In this document: piece after piece, positions 1 through 6,433 of the stretch
How the letters are laid out: every line of letters starts with the position of its first letter
Position numbering within the stretch: position 1 is the stretch's first letter
From: Nitrospinaceae bacterium
GTDB lineage: Bacteria; Nitrospinota; Nitrospinia; Nitrospinales; VA-1
Assembly (NCBI GenBank): GCA_029261435.1
Contig: JAJDBI010000320.1
Coordinates: forward strand, 1-7,944
Length of the DNA: 7,944 nt
Reading direction: 5' to 3'
Program-made: the position numbers and the translations under genes
Notes under the pieces: generated by a model
What the model was told of the DNA's origin: nothing
What the model saw: the letters and a program-made list of their open reading frames with translations, nothing else
Databases searched by the model: none

Positions 1-182
1 AGTCAGGACGGGTTAAACAAAAAGCATCTATCAAAGGTGATATTCCCGATCCAATCAGCCCTCAAAGAGGTTGCGCCTTTCACAGCCGTTGCCCCATCAA
101 GGAAAAACAATGCGAAGAAGAAATACCTACCCTTAAAGAAATTGCTCCCGGACATCATGTTGCGTGTTTTTTAAAATACTAA
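1..182 (+). CDS. Oligopeptide/dipeptide ABC transporter ATP-binding protein, C-terminal end (partial)
   Basis: The reading frame beginning at base 3 encodes about 59 residues before a TAA at 180-182; the rest of the gene lies left of the window. It matches the C-terminal extension of OppD/OppF/DppD/DppF-type ATPases (the oligo_HPY region): a GDIPDPISP segment, then GCAFHSRCP, a third cysteine, a PTLKEIAPGH segment and a final VACF. The four cysteines are spaced C-x5-C-x6-C-x17-C. In this family the tail follows the nucleotide-binding domain, and in some members four such cysteines are reported to bind an iron-sulfur cluster. The protein would energise peptide import at the inner membrane. The ATPase core is not visible, so the D-type and F-type subunits cannot be told apart. 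It converges on the ccm operon with only 25 nt between the two stop codons. Confidence 0.85.
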   Translation, partial: SGRVKQKASIKGDIPDPISPQRGCAFHSRCPIKEKQCEEEIPTLKEIAPGHHVACFLKY

Positions 183-207
183 TCTCTCTTATCAACCACG
201 ACCACTT

Positions 208-624
208 TCAGTTCATCGAAACATCTTCCTTCTCCCTGACATCTGGGACAGGCGAAGCATGGTGCATGATCATCTTCCAGACATCATTCTCAAGGTGAAA
301 CAGGTTGGTCGAAAAAACATGAGAGGCCAGCACTCCGCTTTCGGCGATGGTATAAAGCTTCTCTATACATGAAACCCAGGCCAGATCATTCGAGGCCACA
401 GTCTGAACATCGGAAATCTGGACTTCCATATTTCCCGAGTTTTTAAAAATACCCTCCCAACTATTCAAGATTGGTTCAAACCCTTTGAGAGGAGGCCATC
501 CAGGGTGAACGCAGGTTGCGTTTGCACCTTTTCCCCAAACATTTTTCATCGCCTCAATATCTCTTTTATTAAAGGCTTCATAAAAACTCGCATTGGCAGA
601 TTCGGCATTATCTTCATTTATCAT
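208..624 (-). CDS. NTF2-like / SnoaL-like (DUF4440-type) protein
   Basis: A 138-residue protein with no signal peptide or membrane segment, so probably cytoplasmic. The pattern fits a small NTF2-fold (SnoaL_3/DUF4440-type) protein: an N-terminal helix with FYEAFNKRDIEAM, then CVHPGWPPLKG (about 38-48), the ILNSWEGIF helix (52-60), strands with LAWVSCIEKL (81-90), and a C-terminal WKMIMHHASPVPDV (116-129). The CVHPGW and HHASP motifs are typical of a widespread uncharacterised subfamily whose ligand or reaction is not known to me. The ATG follows an AAGGA site by 9 nt and lies 20 nt after the ccmG stop, so it is probably the last gene of the ccm transcript. Nothing in the sequence ties it to haem chemistry; its link to cytochrome maturation rests on position only. 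Confidence 0.85.
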   Translation of the reverse strand: MINEDNAESANASFYEAFNKRDIEAMKNVWGKGANATCVHPGWPPLKGFEPILNSWEGIFKNSGNMEVQISDVQTVASNDLAWVSCIEKLYTIAESGVLASHVFSTNLFHLENDVWKMIMHHASPVPDVREKEDVSMN

Positions 625-633
625 GAAATGCTT

Positions 634-638
634 TCCTT
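634..638 (-). promoter_or_regulatory. Ribosome binding site of the NTF2-like gene
   Basis: AAGGA on the minus strand, 9 nt before the ATG at 624, inside the 20-nt gap after ccmG. It supports this start and independent translation of the last operon gene. Confidence 0.6.
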
Positions 639-644
639 TAGGAA

Positions 645-1220
645 TTATTGTTTTAATAGATGTTCCACCGCCTCAAACGTTTCAGACGACTCCCAGTTTT
701 TGGCACCATCGACTCGAGCGACAACCCTGCCCTGCTTATCGATCACATAGGTGAAGGGAATGGAAAATGAGGGATAGAGTTTTTCAGCAACGCCTTCAGT
801 GTCCAACAAAATCGGGAACGACAATTTATGCTTATTCGCAAATTCTTGAACCTTGGACGAGTCACCTTTATCCAAACTGACCGCGAGAAGGGTCAAACCT
901 TGCGAACGATAGCGACGGTACAGGTTTTCGAAGCTTGGCATTTCCTTGACGCAGGGAACGCACCAGGTTGCCCAAAAATTAACAACGATCACTTTCCCAA
1001 GGTGATCATCAAGTCCCTCTAGATTGCCTTTTAGGTTCCTTAAGCTAAATCGGGGAGCCAGATAACCTTCTTGCGGCTTGAACTGGTTAGCCTCCGGCTG
1101 TGGGTTTTCGGGTCTTTGAACACGGAGTATGAGGAGAGTCAGGGCCACAATGATTAACAGGCCCAGCAGTCCGTCTTTAAGACGAATAAAGTTTTTCCCT
1201 TTTAAGGCGGTCAATTTCAT
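645..1220 (-). CDS. ccmG: Periplasmic thiol-disulfide oxidoreductase CcmG (TlpA/ResA/DsbE-like)
   Basis: A 191-residue membrane-anchored thioredoxin. A positively charged N-terminus precedes one membrane segment (about 18-33) and a linker; the thioredoxin fold begins near residue 55. The active site is FWATWCVPC with Cys87 and Cys90, followed by KEMPSFE as in TlpA/ResA/CcmG proteins. A SIPFTYVID segment supplies the cis-proline (Pro155), and DKQGRV follows. Known role of the family: it faces the periplasm and keeps apocytochrome CXXCH cysteines, or CcmH, reduced for haem attachment. The start lies 44 nt inside ccmC in another frame. A later start would cut into the membrane segment, so the overlap appears real; an AGGA lies 11 nt upstream and an AAGG directly abuts the ATG. 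A general TlpA-like reductase is possible, but the position makes CcmG most likely. No DsbD/CcdA electron donor is in the window. Confidence 0.9.
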   Translation of the reverse strand: MKLTALKGKNFIRLKDGLLGLLIIVALTLLILRVQRPENPQPEANQFKPQEGYLAPRFSLRNLKGNLEGLDDHLGKVIVVNFWATWCVPCVKEMPSFENLYRRYRSQGLTLLAVSLDKGDSSKVQEFANKHKLSFPILLDTEGVAEKLYPSFSIPFTYVIDKQGRVVARVDGAKNWESSETFEAVEHLLKQ

Positions 1221-1890
1221 CCTTTAGTTTTTCCTGACGCACCCGTTCACCCATCAACAGGAAGTATAGCAGAGTGAATGCAAACAGAGATAATCCCAGT
1301 GTCGCCAACATGCTAGGGTCCATTCCCTTGCCGATCCCCTCGTTGGTGATAACCTTTGGCTGAGGGTGGAATGTCCGCCACCAAAGCACTGAAAAGTGGA
1401 TAAAAGGAATATTTAGAAAACCAACTATACCAAGAACCGCCGCATAACGAGCCCGCATGGAACCCGCATCACTTTGCGCACGAAGCATGAGATAGGCCAC
1501 ATATATAAGCCAGAGTATCAGTGTAGAAGTCAGGCGCGCGTCCCACACCCACCAGGCTCCCCATATTGGCCGTGCCCAGATCGGACCGGTGATCAGAACC
1601 AGGGAACAAAAAACCACCCCAATCCCTGCTGAGGCATGGGCATAGATATCCCATTCGCGGTCTTTCTTCCAAAGAAACAAAATAGAGCATATGAAAACCA
1701 CAAAGAAAGCGAAAAATGAAAGCCAGGCACAAGGCACATGGAAATACATGATCCTCTGGATCACGCCTTCCGTACGCTCGGTAGGAACGTAGATAAAAAT
1801 TCCGATCATCGCCATCAGCAGCCCGAAACCCGTCAGCCAGACCAGAATATTGCCCTCTTCCTGTTTTTCCTCTACTGCATCAGGATTCAT
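1177..1890 (-). CDS. ccmC: Haem exporter/handling protein CcmC
   Basis: A 237-residue polytopic membrane protein of the haem-handling family, with about six membrane segments. It carries the tryptophan-rich WWD motif GAWWVWDARLTS (about 111-122) and the flanking haem-ligand histidines His51 (MYFHVP) and His165 (FIHFSV). CcmC holds haem at the periplasmic face and loads it onto CcmE, with CcmD. I prefer the ATG at 1890, which has AAGGA about 9 nt upstream and lies 2 nt after the ccmD stop. A GTG at 1896 would add two residues and create a GTGA overlap with ccmD. Either way translation is probably coupled to ccmD. The C-terminal tail after the last membrane segment is highly charged and heptad-like (about 215-237), and its last 44 nt are shared with the start of ccmG. 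Confidence 0.95.
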   Translation of the reverse strand: MNPDAVEEKQEEGNILVWLTGFGLLMAMIGIFIYVPTERTEGVIQRIMYFHVPCAWLSFFAFFVVFICSILFLWKKDREWDIYAHASAGIGVVFCSLVLITGPIWARPIWGAWWVWDARLTSTLILWLIYVAYLMLRAQSDAGSMRARYAAVLGIVGFLNIPFIHFSVLWWRTFHPQPKVITNEGIGKGMDPSMLATLGLSLFAFTLLYFLLMGERVRQEKLKDEIDRLKREKLYSS

Positions 1891-1892
1891 CG

Positions 1893-2036
1893 TCACCTTT
1901 CCTTGCTCAAAGTTTCTTTCAACAAGTCCAGGTCTTTTTCAAGAGCACGGTTGCGTTGCTTGAGCGTGTATACATAAAAAACAATGCCGCCCCACACACA
2001 CACATTGGCCGCAAATAAAAACCCCAGATTATCCAT
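1893..2036 (-). CDS. ccmD: Small haem exporter subunit CcmD
   Basis: A 47-residue ORF between ccmB and ccmC, easily missed because of its size. It begins MDNLGFLFAANVCVWGGIVF, giving one membrane segment (about 5-23), followed by YTLKQRNRALEKDLDLL and a charged tail. This is the usual CcmD plan: one N-terminal membrane helix, a conserved Tyr near its end, then a basic/acidic cytoplasmic helix. CcmD is known to hold CcmC and CcmE together and to help release holo-CcmE. GGAGGAG at 2044-2050 lies 7 nt before the ATG, inside the end of ccmB; the stop nearly touches the ccmC start. Position, size, topology and the ribosome binding site agree. Confidence 0.88.
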   Translation of the reverse strand: MDNLGFLFAANVCVWGGIVFYVYTLKQRNRALEKDLDLLKETLSKER

Positions 2037-2040
2037 TCCC

Positions 2041-2721
2041 TCACTCCTCCAGAATATGGTCGATTGTCATGATGGACACACCAATATAAATGATATCGAA
2101 GGAAGCCGTCAAACCAATCCAGTTCATCATTCCAGATAAAGGCTCCCCAGCCAGAATCTGCCCGGTCATCCGAACCACTCCGATAACAATCGGTACCAGT
2201 AGAGGATAAAGCAAAATAGGCAACATGATTTCGCGGGTTTTAAGATTTGAAGCTAACGAAGACAACAGGGTTCCCAGGGCGCAAAATCCCAGAGTTCCCA
2301 AAAATATAACAAGTAAAAGTGGCAGCAGGTACTCTATAAGGTCTATGTTAAAAAAGATCATAAACAATGGTAGAATGAACAATTCCATAATGCTCAAAAA
2401 AACCAGATTGCTGATCAGCTTCCCAAAATAAATAGCCGTTCGATCTGCGGGTGCCAGCATCAACCCCATGAGACATCCATTTTCTTTTTCAAGCACAAAG
2501 GAACGGTTCAGTCCCAGGGTCCCGGAAAACAAAAATGCCACCCATAAAATGCCCGGCCCAACCTCACTGGCTTTGACAATACTCAGGTTCACAGAAAAAA
2601 TAAATATCAGAATCACCAACAATGCGAAAATAAACATTGCGCTAAACAGTTCCCGCGTTTTGAGTTCGGTAACGAAATCTTTCCAGACAATCGCCGAAAC
2701 TTGACTCAAAAAAAGGTTCAT
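2041..2721 (-). CDS. ccmB: Haem exporter ABC permease CcmB
   Basis: A 226-residue membrane protein, close to the usual CcmB length of about 220. After an N-terminal amphipathic stretch with WKDFVTELKTRELF come about six membrane segments (roughly 27-46, 56-72, 102-123, 131-155, 165-184, 200-219). The cytoplasmic segment EKENGCLMGLMLAPADR followed by YFGKL (about 78-102) is typical of CcmB. It is the membrane partner of CcmA; the CcmAB complex uses ATP to release haem-loaded CcmE from CcmCD rather than pumping free haem. The ATG lies 15 nt after the ccmA stop and has only a weak AGG upstream. Four nt separate its TGA from the ccmD ATG. Confidence 0.93.
   Translation of the reverse strand: MNLFLSQVSAIVWKDFVTELKTRELFSAMFIFALLVILIFIFSVNLSIVKASEVGPGILWVAFLFSGTLGLNRSFVLEKENGCLMGLMLAPADRTAIYFGKLISNLVFLSIMELFILPLFMIFFNIDLIEYLLPLLLVIFLGTLGFCALGTLLSSLASNLKTREIMLPILLYPLLVPIVIGVVRMTGQILAGEPLSGMMNWIGLTASFDIIYIGVSIMTIDHILEE
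2044..2050 (-). promoter_or_regulatory. Strong ribosome binding site of ccmD
   Basis: GGAGGAG, 7 nt before the ccmD ATG and overlapping the last codons of ccmB. It is the strongest Shine-Dalgarno match in the operon and supports ccmD as a real gene. Confidence 0.75.
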
Positions 2722-2736
2722 GGTTTCAACCTGTCG

Positions 2737-3501
2737 TCAATGAGGGCGAATGCCCATGGTGAACTGATTATTACGAACCGCATCAAAATACAGCGTCTCA
2801 AAATTCTCCTTAACGATATCTTTAATGTCTTCAAAAAAAGCGAACTGCCCCATCACCTGCAAGGCCACTTTATCGCACATTTCAAGCCCGCAGGAAACAT
2901 CATGCGTGGTCATCAATATGGTTCTCTTTTTATTGTGTAAAGTTTGTAGATGTTCCTTGAGCACGTTGGAGGCATGGATATCCAGACCCGTGAAAGGCTC
3001 GTCGAGAAATAGTATCGAAGGCTCATGCAGTATGGCCCGAGCGATGGACAGTCTCTGCAACATGCCTCGAGAAAAGGTTCTCACCCGGTCATGTCTGCGT
3101 GGTGCCAGCCCAACATCTTCAAGTGCCGTCTGTGCTGACTCTTGAGGATGCTCCAAGCCATACATCTTGCCAAAAAAAATCAGGTTTTCCAAGGGAGTCA
3201 AGTCAGCATACAAAGCAGACGAATGGGAAATAACTCCGATCTCGCGCCGCATTGCAGGTATCCCCTCTTCCACTTCATAACCCGCCACTCGGGCTGTTCC
3301 TGATGAAGGACGGGTCAATCCCGTAAGAATTTTGATCAAGGTGGTCTTGCCAGCTCCATTCGGACCAAATATCGATAGAAATTCGCCGTGTTTCAGGTCA
3401 AAGCTGACACCATCTACCGCCTTCAAAACCCCAAACTCTTTGCGTAGCTGGCGAACTTCGATAGCATTGTCAGAAGGGCTGGGTTTGGAATTGTCTACCA
3501 T
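2737..3501 (-). CDS. ccmA: Cytochrome c biogenesis ABC ATPase CcmA
   Basis: A 254-residue ATPase with the full nucleotide-binding domain. Visible are the Walker A motif GPNGAGKTT (about 46-54), the signature region FSRGMLQRLSIARA (about 143-156), Walker B ILFLDEP with catalytic Glu, the D-loop GLD and the switch histidine TTHD (His200). It pairs with CcmB in the ATPase that releases holo-CcmE. The signature is SRGMLQR rather than the LSxGQ of enterobacterial CcmA, resembling ABC-2-type exporters, and the protein is longer than the roughly 205-residue E. coli CcmA because of a C-terminal extension. The ATG at 3501 is chosen although no clear Shine-Dalgarno site precedes it; a TTG at 3507 would add two residues. 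The assignment rests on the adjoining ccmB, ccmD and ccmC. Confidence 0.92.
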   Translation of the reverse strand: MVDNSKPSPSDNAIEVRQLRKEFGVLKAVDGVSFDLKHGEFLSIFGPNGAGKTTLIKILTGLTRPSSGTARVAGYEVEEGIPAMRREIGVISHSSALYADLTPLENLIFFGKMYGLEHPQESAQTALEDVGLAPRRHDRVRTFSRGMLQRLSIARAILHEPSILFLDEPFTGLDIHASNVLKEHLQTLHNKKRTILMTTHDVSCGLEMCDKVALQVMGQFAFFEDIKDIVKENFETLYFDAVRNNQFTMGIRPH

Positions 3502-3531
3502 TCTCAATTGGGCCCAACGATTGTGTCAGGT

Positions 3532-3858
3532 TTAATGGGATTTAAGAGGTTTGCTTTTTTTACGTTCCTGCTCCAACTGATCCAGGTGTTCCAAAATCCC
3601 CGTAGCTTCCGTTTCAAGTCTTTGGAGAAGTTCCTTATAATCGGGTTCTGAGATTTTTCCCGTATTGTAATCGAACTCCAGCTCTTTAATAGAAATAAGC
3701 GTTTCTTCTTTACGCACTAAAAGATGCTTATATTCATCGATAGCAGGGTCCACCGGTTCCACTAATTTTTTTAGTTTCAATTTCCCAAAAAGAGGTACCC
3801 CTACGACAAGCAGGATCGCAACAATCAGAATCAACTGTAAGAAGTGGATGAATCCCAT
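3532..3858 (-). CDS. Short CcmI-like membrane-anchored protein without TPR domain
   Basis: A 108-residue protein with one N-terminal membrane segment (about 5-24) and a charged, largely helical remainder likely to form a coiled coil (about 41-103). The stretch LEFDYNTGKISEPDYKELLQR (60-80) resembles the segment after the first membrane helix of CcmI/CycH proteins, where a similar 'LEFDxxxGKLSxxDY' pattern occurs. CcmI normally continues into a second membrane helix and periplasmic TPR repeats that bind apocytochrome; none of that is here. The gene starts 2 nt after ccmH, fitting the CcmH-CcmI pairing, which is a fusion in E. coli. The homology to CcmI is an inference from a short motif and position; it could be an unrelated anchored coiled-coil protein. 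Confidence 0.75.
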   Translation of the reverse strand: MGFIHFLQLILIVAILLVVGVPLFGKLKLKKLVEPVDPAIDEYKHLLVRKEETLISIKELEFDYNTGKISEPDYKELLQRLETEATGILEHLDQLEQERKKSKPLKSH

Positions 3859-3860
3859 TC

Positions 3861-4343
3861 CTATAACTCGATCCCGTCTAGTTCGTCTTTTAAACGTTTG
3901 GAATATTTTTCCGAAACTTTGGGTTCGGCAACAGGCGTCTCGACAGAATCGCTATCGCCTTTTTTCCCCACCCAGGACTGAAGAACTTTACGAACCCCAA
4001 ATCCCCCGGCAACCAAGGCTACAAACGGGGTCATCCAGGCCGTGAGGTTGAATCCGAATTTGGAAGGAGCGGACAATACGGTTTCACCATATTCATCCAC
4101 CTGCATTTTGACAATTTGTTCAACGGTAATACCTGACTCAAGCATTTTTGAAAACTTCGCCCGGGTTTTATCCGAAGTGGAACAGGTGCAGTTAATAAGA
4201 ACTTTGCCGCACTTGTCATCACATTTACACATTAGTTGATTTTCGAGATCCTGCAATAGAGCCCCGGCCCTGACGATAGAAACCTGCCCCATCGAAACCC
4301 ACATCATAGCTATCAATACAGCTACTATTTTTATAGTTTTCAT
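3861..4343 (-). CDS. ccmH: Cytochrome c maturation thiol reductase CcmH (cysteine-rich variant)
   Basis: A 160-residue protein with an N-terminal signal sequence (about 1-26), a periplasmic domain, one C-terminal membrane segment (about 101-118) and a charged cytoplasmic tail. It shows the CcmH/NrfF layout: a cysteine motif, a helical stretch SDKTRAKFSKML, then GITVEQIV, DEYGETVLSAP and GFNLTAWMTPF. Instead of a single LRCxxC pair it has five cysteines (39, 41, 45, 52, 54) arranged C-x-C-x3-C-x6-C-x-C. CcmH is known to reduce or hold the apocytochrome CXXCH thiols near CcmF. AGGAG lies 6 nt before the ATG, inside the end of ccmF; the next gene follows after 2 nt. Which cysteines are redox-active cannot be told from sequence alone. 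Confidence 0.9.
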   Translation of the reverse strand: MKTIKIVAVLIAMMWVSMGQVSIVRAGALLQDLENQLMCKCDDKCGKVLINCTCSTSDKTRAKFSKMLESGITVEQIVKMQVDEYGETVLSAPSKFGFNLTAWMTPFVALVAGGFGVRKVLQSWVGKKGDSDSVETPVAEPKVSEKYSKRLKDELDGIEL

Positions 4344-4346
4344 CGA

Positions 4347-6362
4347 TTACTCCTGTGCGGGGGATGGGAACAACTGTTCCTGCTTGCGGACCCTGTCCAG
4401 GCGGCGACGTTGCTCCAACCTGTCCGGCCACATAGAATTCATGGTTCCAAAAGCGATGATCCATCCACCCGTCCACATCCAACAGACCATCGGATTCACA
4501 TACACTTTTATCGTCGCAGATTCATCTTCCCGAAAGTCCGCAAGGATCATATATAAATCCTCTTTCCAGGTGGATAGAACATCCACTTCCGAGACCGGCT
4601 GATTCTGCCCCTTATAAAATTCTTTTTCAGGATGACCCGTCCAATATGGTTTACCGTCACGCTCTACAGCAAGCTGAGCAATAATTCGAGTTTTAATACT
4701 TGTGGCTTCTATCGCGACCAGTTTTTTATATGTGATCGTGTACCCTCTTATCTCAAAGGATTCACCCATTTTCAGATGCTTTTCCGTATGGGTTCCATAA
4801 GCCTGCGACCCTGCAATACCTGCAAAAATCAATACCACGCCGATGTGAACGATATAACCCCCATAGCGTCTCTTATTGCGCCAGGTCACCGTTGTTAAAG
4901 CTCCTACAACAGACTCCTCGTGCAAACCCATTCTTGAAACGGTTCCCTTATAAAATTCTGTCAAGATACTGGTCAACACAAAAACACAAAGCACAAATGT
5001 CACATAGGTGTAAATCTCGGCTCGGTTTCCTAACGGAATGACTGGGAATAATGCAACGGCAGCTATAATGCCAGCGGTAACAGGTTTTAAAAAGTTTTTC
5101 TTTAGATTGGAAAGTGTGGCCCGGCGCCACGCAATAACGGGTCCAATGCCAATGAGTGCTAAAAGCGCTAGCCCTATGGGAACGTTCACCTGATTATAAA
5201 AGGGGGGACCCACGGTGATCTTCACTCCACGCACAGCTTCTGAAATAATCGGGAAGATGGTTCCCCAGAACGTCGCAAAGGCAATCCCCAACAAAACCAG
5301 GTTATTAAACAAAAAACTACTTTCTCGGGATAAAAAAGAGTCCAGCTCGTTCGCACTCTTTAACAGGGGAAGACGCGCTATGATCAACGCAGAACAAGCG
5401 GCAATGATTACAAACAGAAATGCCAGAAAATAATATCCCAGTGTCGCTTCATCAAAAGTATGGACCGATTGGATGAGGCCACTGCGCGTAATAAACGTTC
5501 CAAAAATCGTCATCGCAAATGTCAGGAGAATCAATGACATGTTCCAAACTTTCATCATGTCCTTTTTTTCCTGAATCATCACTGAATGTAAAAAAGCGGT
5601 GGCAATCAGCAAAGGCATGAACGCGGCGTTCTCAACAGGGTCCCAGGCCCAGTATCCGCCCCAACCCAGCTCTACATAAGCCCAGGAGGCGCCAAATAAA
5701 TTACCCATGCAAAGAAAAAACCAGGAGATCAAAGTCCACTTCCGGGTCAAGCGAATCCAACTGTCATCAAGGTTTTTACTGATAAGAGCCGCAACTGCAA
5801 AAGCAAAAGGAACCGTGAACCCAACATATCCTAAATACAGAGTTGGTGGATGAATCACCATCCAGTAATTTTGTAAGAGTGGATTTAAGCCACGCCCATC
5901 TTCGGGTGGCAAAGGGATTCGCTCAAAGGGATTGGTCGAAAAATTAATCAGGAAAAGAAAGAACACCACAATGGCGAGCATAACTGCCATTGCATAGGGT
6001 ACCACTCTGAGGTTTTTTTTCCGGTTCTGAAAATATACCACCAGCATGTAAGTGGTGAGAAGTAATGTCCAGAACAGGAGAGAACCTTTCTGTCCGCCCC
6101 AAAATGAAGAAACTTTATAAAACGTGTCTAGCTCGATGTTGGAATAGGCCCAGACATACTGGAGGCTGAAATCATCAGTCAGAAAAGCCTTCCACAGACA
6201 AATAGAAGAAATGGTTACACAAGCCCAAACTATAAATGGCGTTTTGTCAGCGCTCAAATAAAGGTCGATACGGTTTCCGCGGGCTGACATAACATAGGCA
6301 ACGCAACCATAGAGAGCCGTTGCCAGGGCTACTAATAATGTAAACTCACCAATATCATTCAT
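4347..6362 (-). CDS. ccmF: Cytochrome c haem lyase subunit CcmF
   Basis: A 671-residue integral membrane protein, near the usual CcmF length of about 650, undivided. It carries the haem-handling WWD domain GWGGYWAWDPVENAAF (234-249). Four histidines match the haem-ligand set known in CcmF: His171 (VIHPPTLYLGY), His259 (FLHSV), His301 (SVHTFDEA) and His506 (YIVHIGVV). The SSFWGGQKGSLLFW segment (85-98) and GTFITRSGLIQSVH (288-301) are also typical. A periplasmic region lies between about 520 and 625, before a final membrane helix near 625-645. CcmF takes haem from CcmE and joins it to apocytochrome c with CcmH and CcmI. It starts 71 nt after ccmE, the longest gap in the operon, and has no strong Shine-Dalgarno site. 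ccmH follows after 3 nt. Confidence 0.97.
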   Translation of the reverse strand: MNDIGEFTLLVALATALYGCVAYVMSARGNRIDLYLSADKTPFIVWACVTISSICLWKAFLTDDFSLQYVWAYSNIELDTFYKVSSFWGGQKGSLLFWTLLLTTYMLVVYFQNRKKNLRVVPYAMAVMLAIVVFFLFLINFSTNPFERIPLPPEDGRGLNPLLQNYWMVIHPPTLYLGYVGFTVPFAFAVAALISKNLDDSWIRLTRKWTLISWFFLCMGNLFGASWAYVELGWGGYWAWDPVENAAFMPLLIATAFLHSVMIQEKKDMMKVWNMSLILLTFAMTIFGTFITRSGLIQSVHTFDEATLGYYFLAFLFVIIAACSALIIARLPLLKSANELDSFLSRESSFLFNNLVLLGIAFATFWGTIFPIISEAVRGVKITVGPPFYNQVNVPIGLALLALIGIGPVIAWRRATLSNLKKNFLKPVTAGIIAAVALFPVIPLGNRAEIYTYVTFVLCVFVLTSILTEFYKGTVSRMGLHEESVVGALTTVTWRNKRRYGGYIVHIGVVLIFAGIAGSQAYGTHTEKHLKMGESFEIRGYTITYKKLVAIEATSIKTRIIAQLAVERDGKPYWTGHPEKEFYKGQNQPVSEVDVLSTWKEDLYMILADFREDESATIKVYVNPMVCWMWTGGWIIAFGTMNSMWPDRLEQRRRLDRVRKQEQLFPSPAQE
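4350..4354 (-). promoter_or_regulatory. Ribosome binding site of ccmH
   Basis: AGGAG with a 6-nt gap to the ccmH ATG, located in the last codons of ccmF. It fixes the ccmH start and suggests translational coupling. Confidence 0.65.
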
Positions 6363-6433
6363 GGTTTCGATGCAAACGCCTTAAATCCGGCATTGATGCT
6401 GGATGGCTGGGTTACTTGATTTTACAGGGAAGG

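Noticed and set aside
183..207. Bidirectional terminator between the convergent genes
   Set aside because: No inverted repeat with a flanking T-run could be found in the 25-nt gap or just beyond it, so no terminator is claimed.
1469..1732. 87-codon ORF inside ccmC in another frame
   Set aside because: It is a shadow of the strongly supported CcmC frame, with no start signal or domain of its own.
3508..3517. Perfect 10-bp palindrome TTGGGCCCAA just before ccmA
   Set aside because: A palindrome of this size is expected several times by chance in 8 kb, and its arms do not extend further or resemble a known operator.
6388..6405. Possible small hairpin in the ccmE-ccmF gap
   Set aside because: The 7-bp arms contain a mismatch on the transcribed strand and no T-run follows, so it is not a convincing terminator or attenuator.
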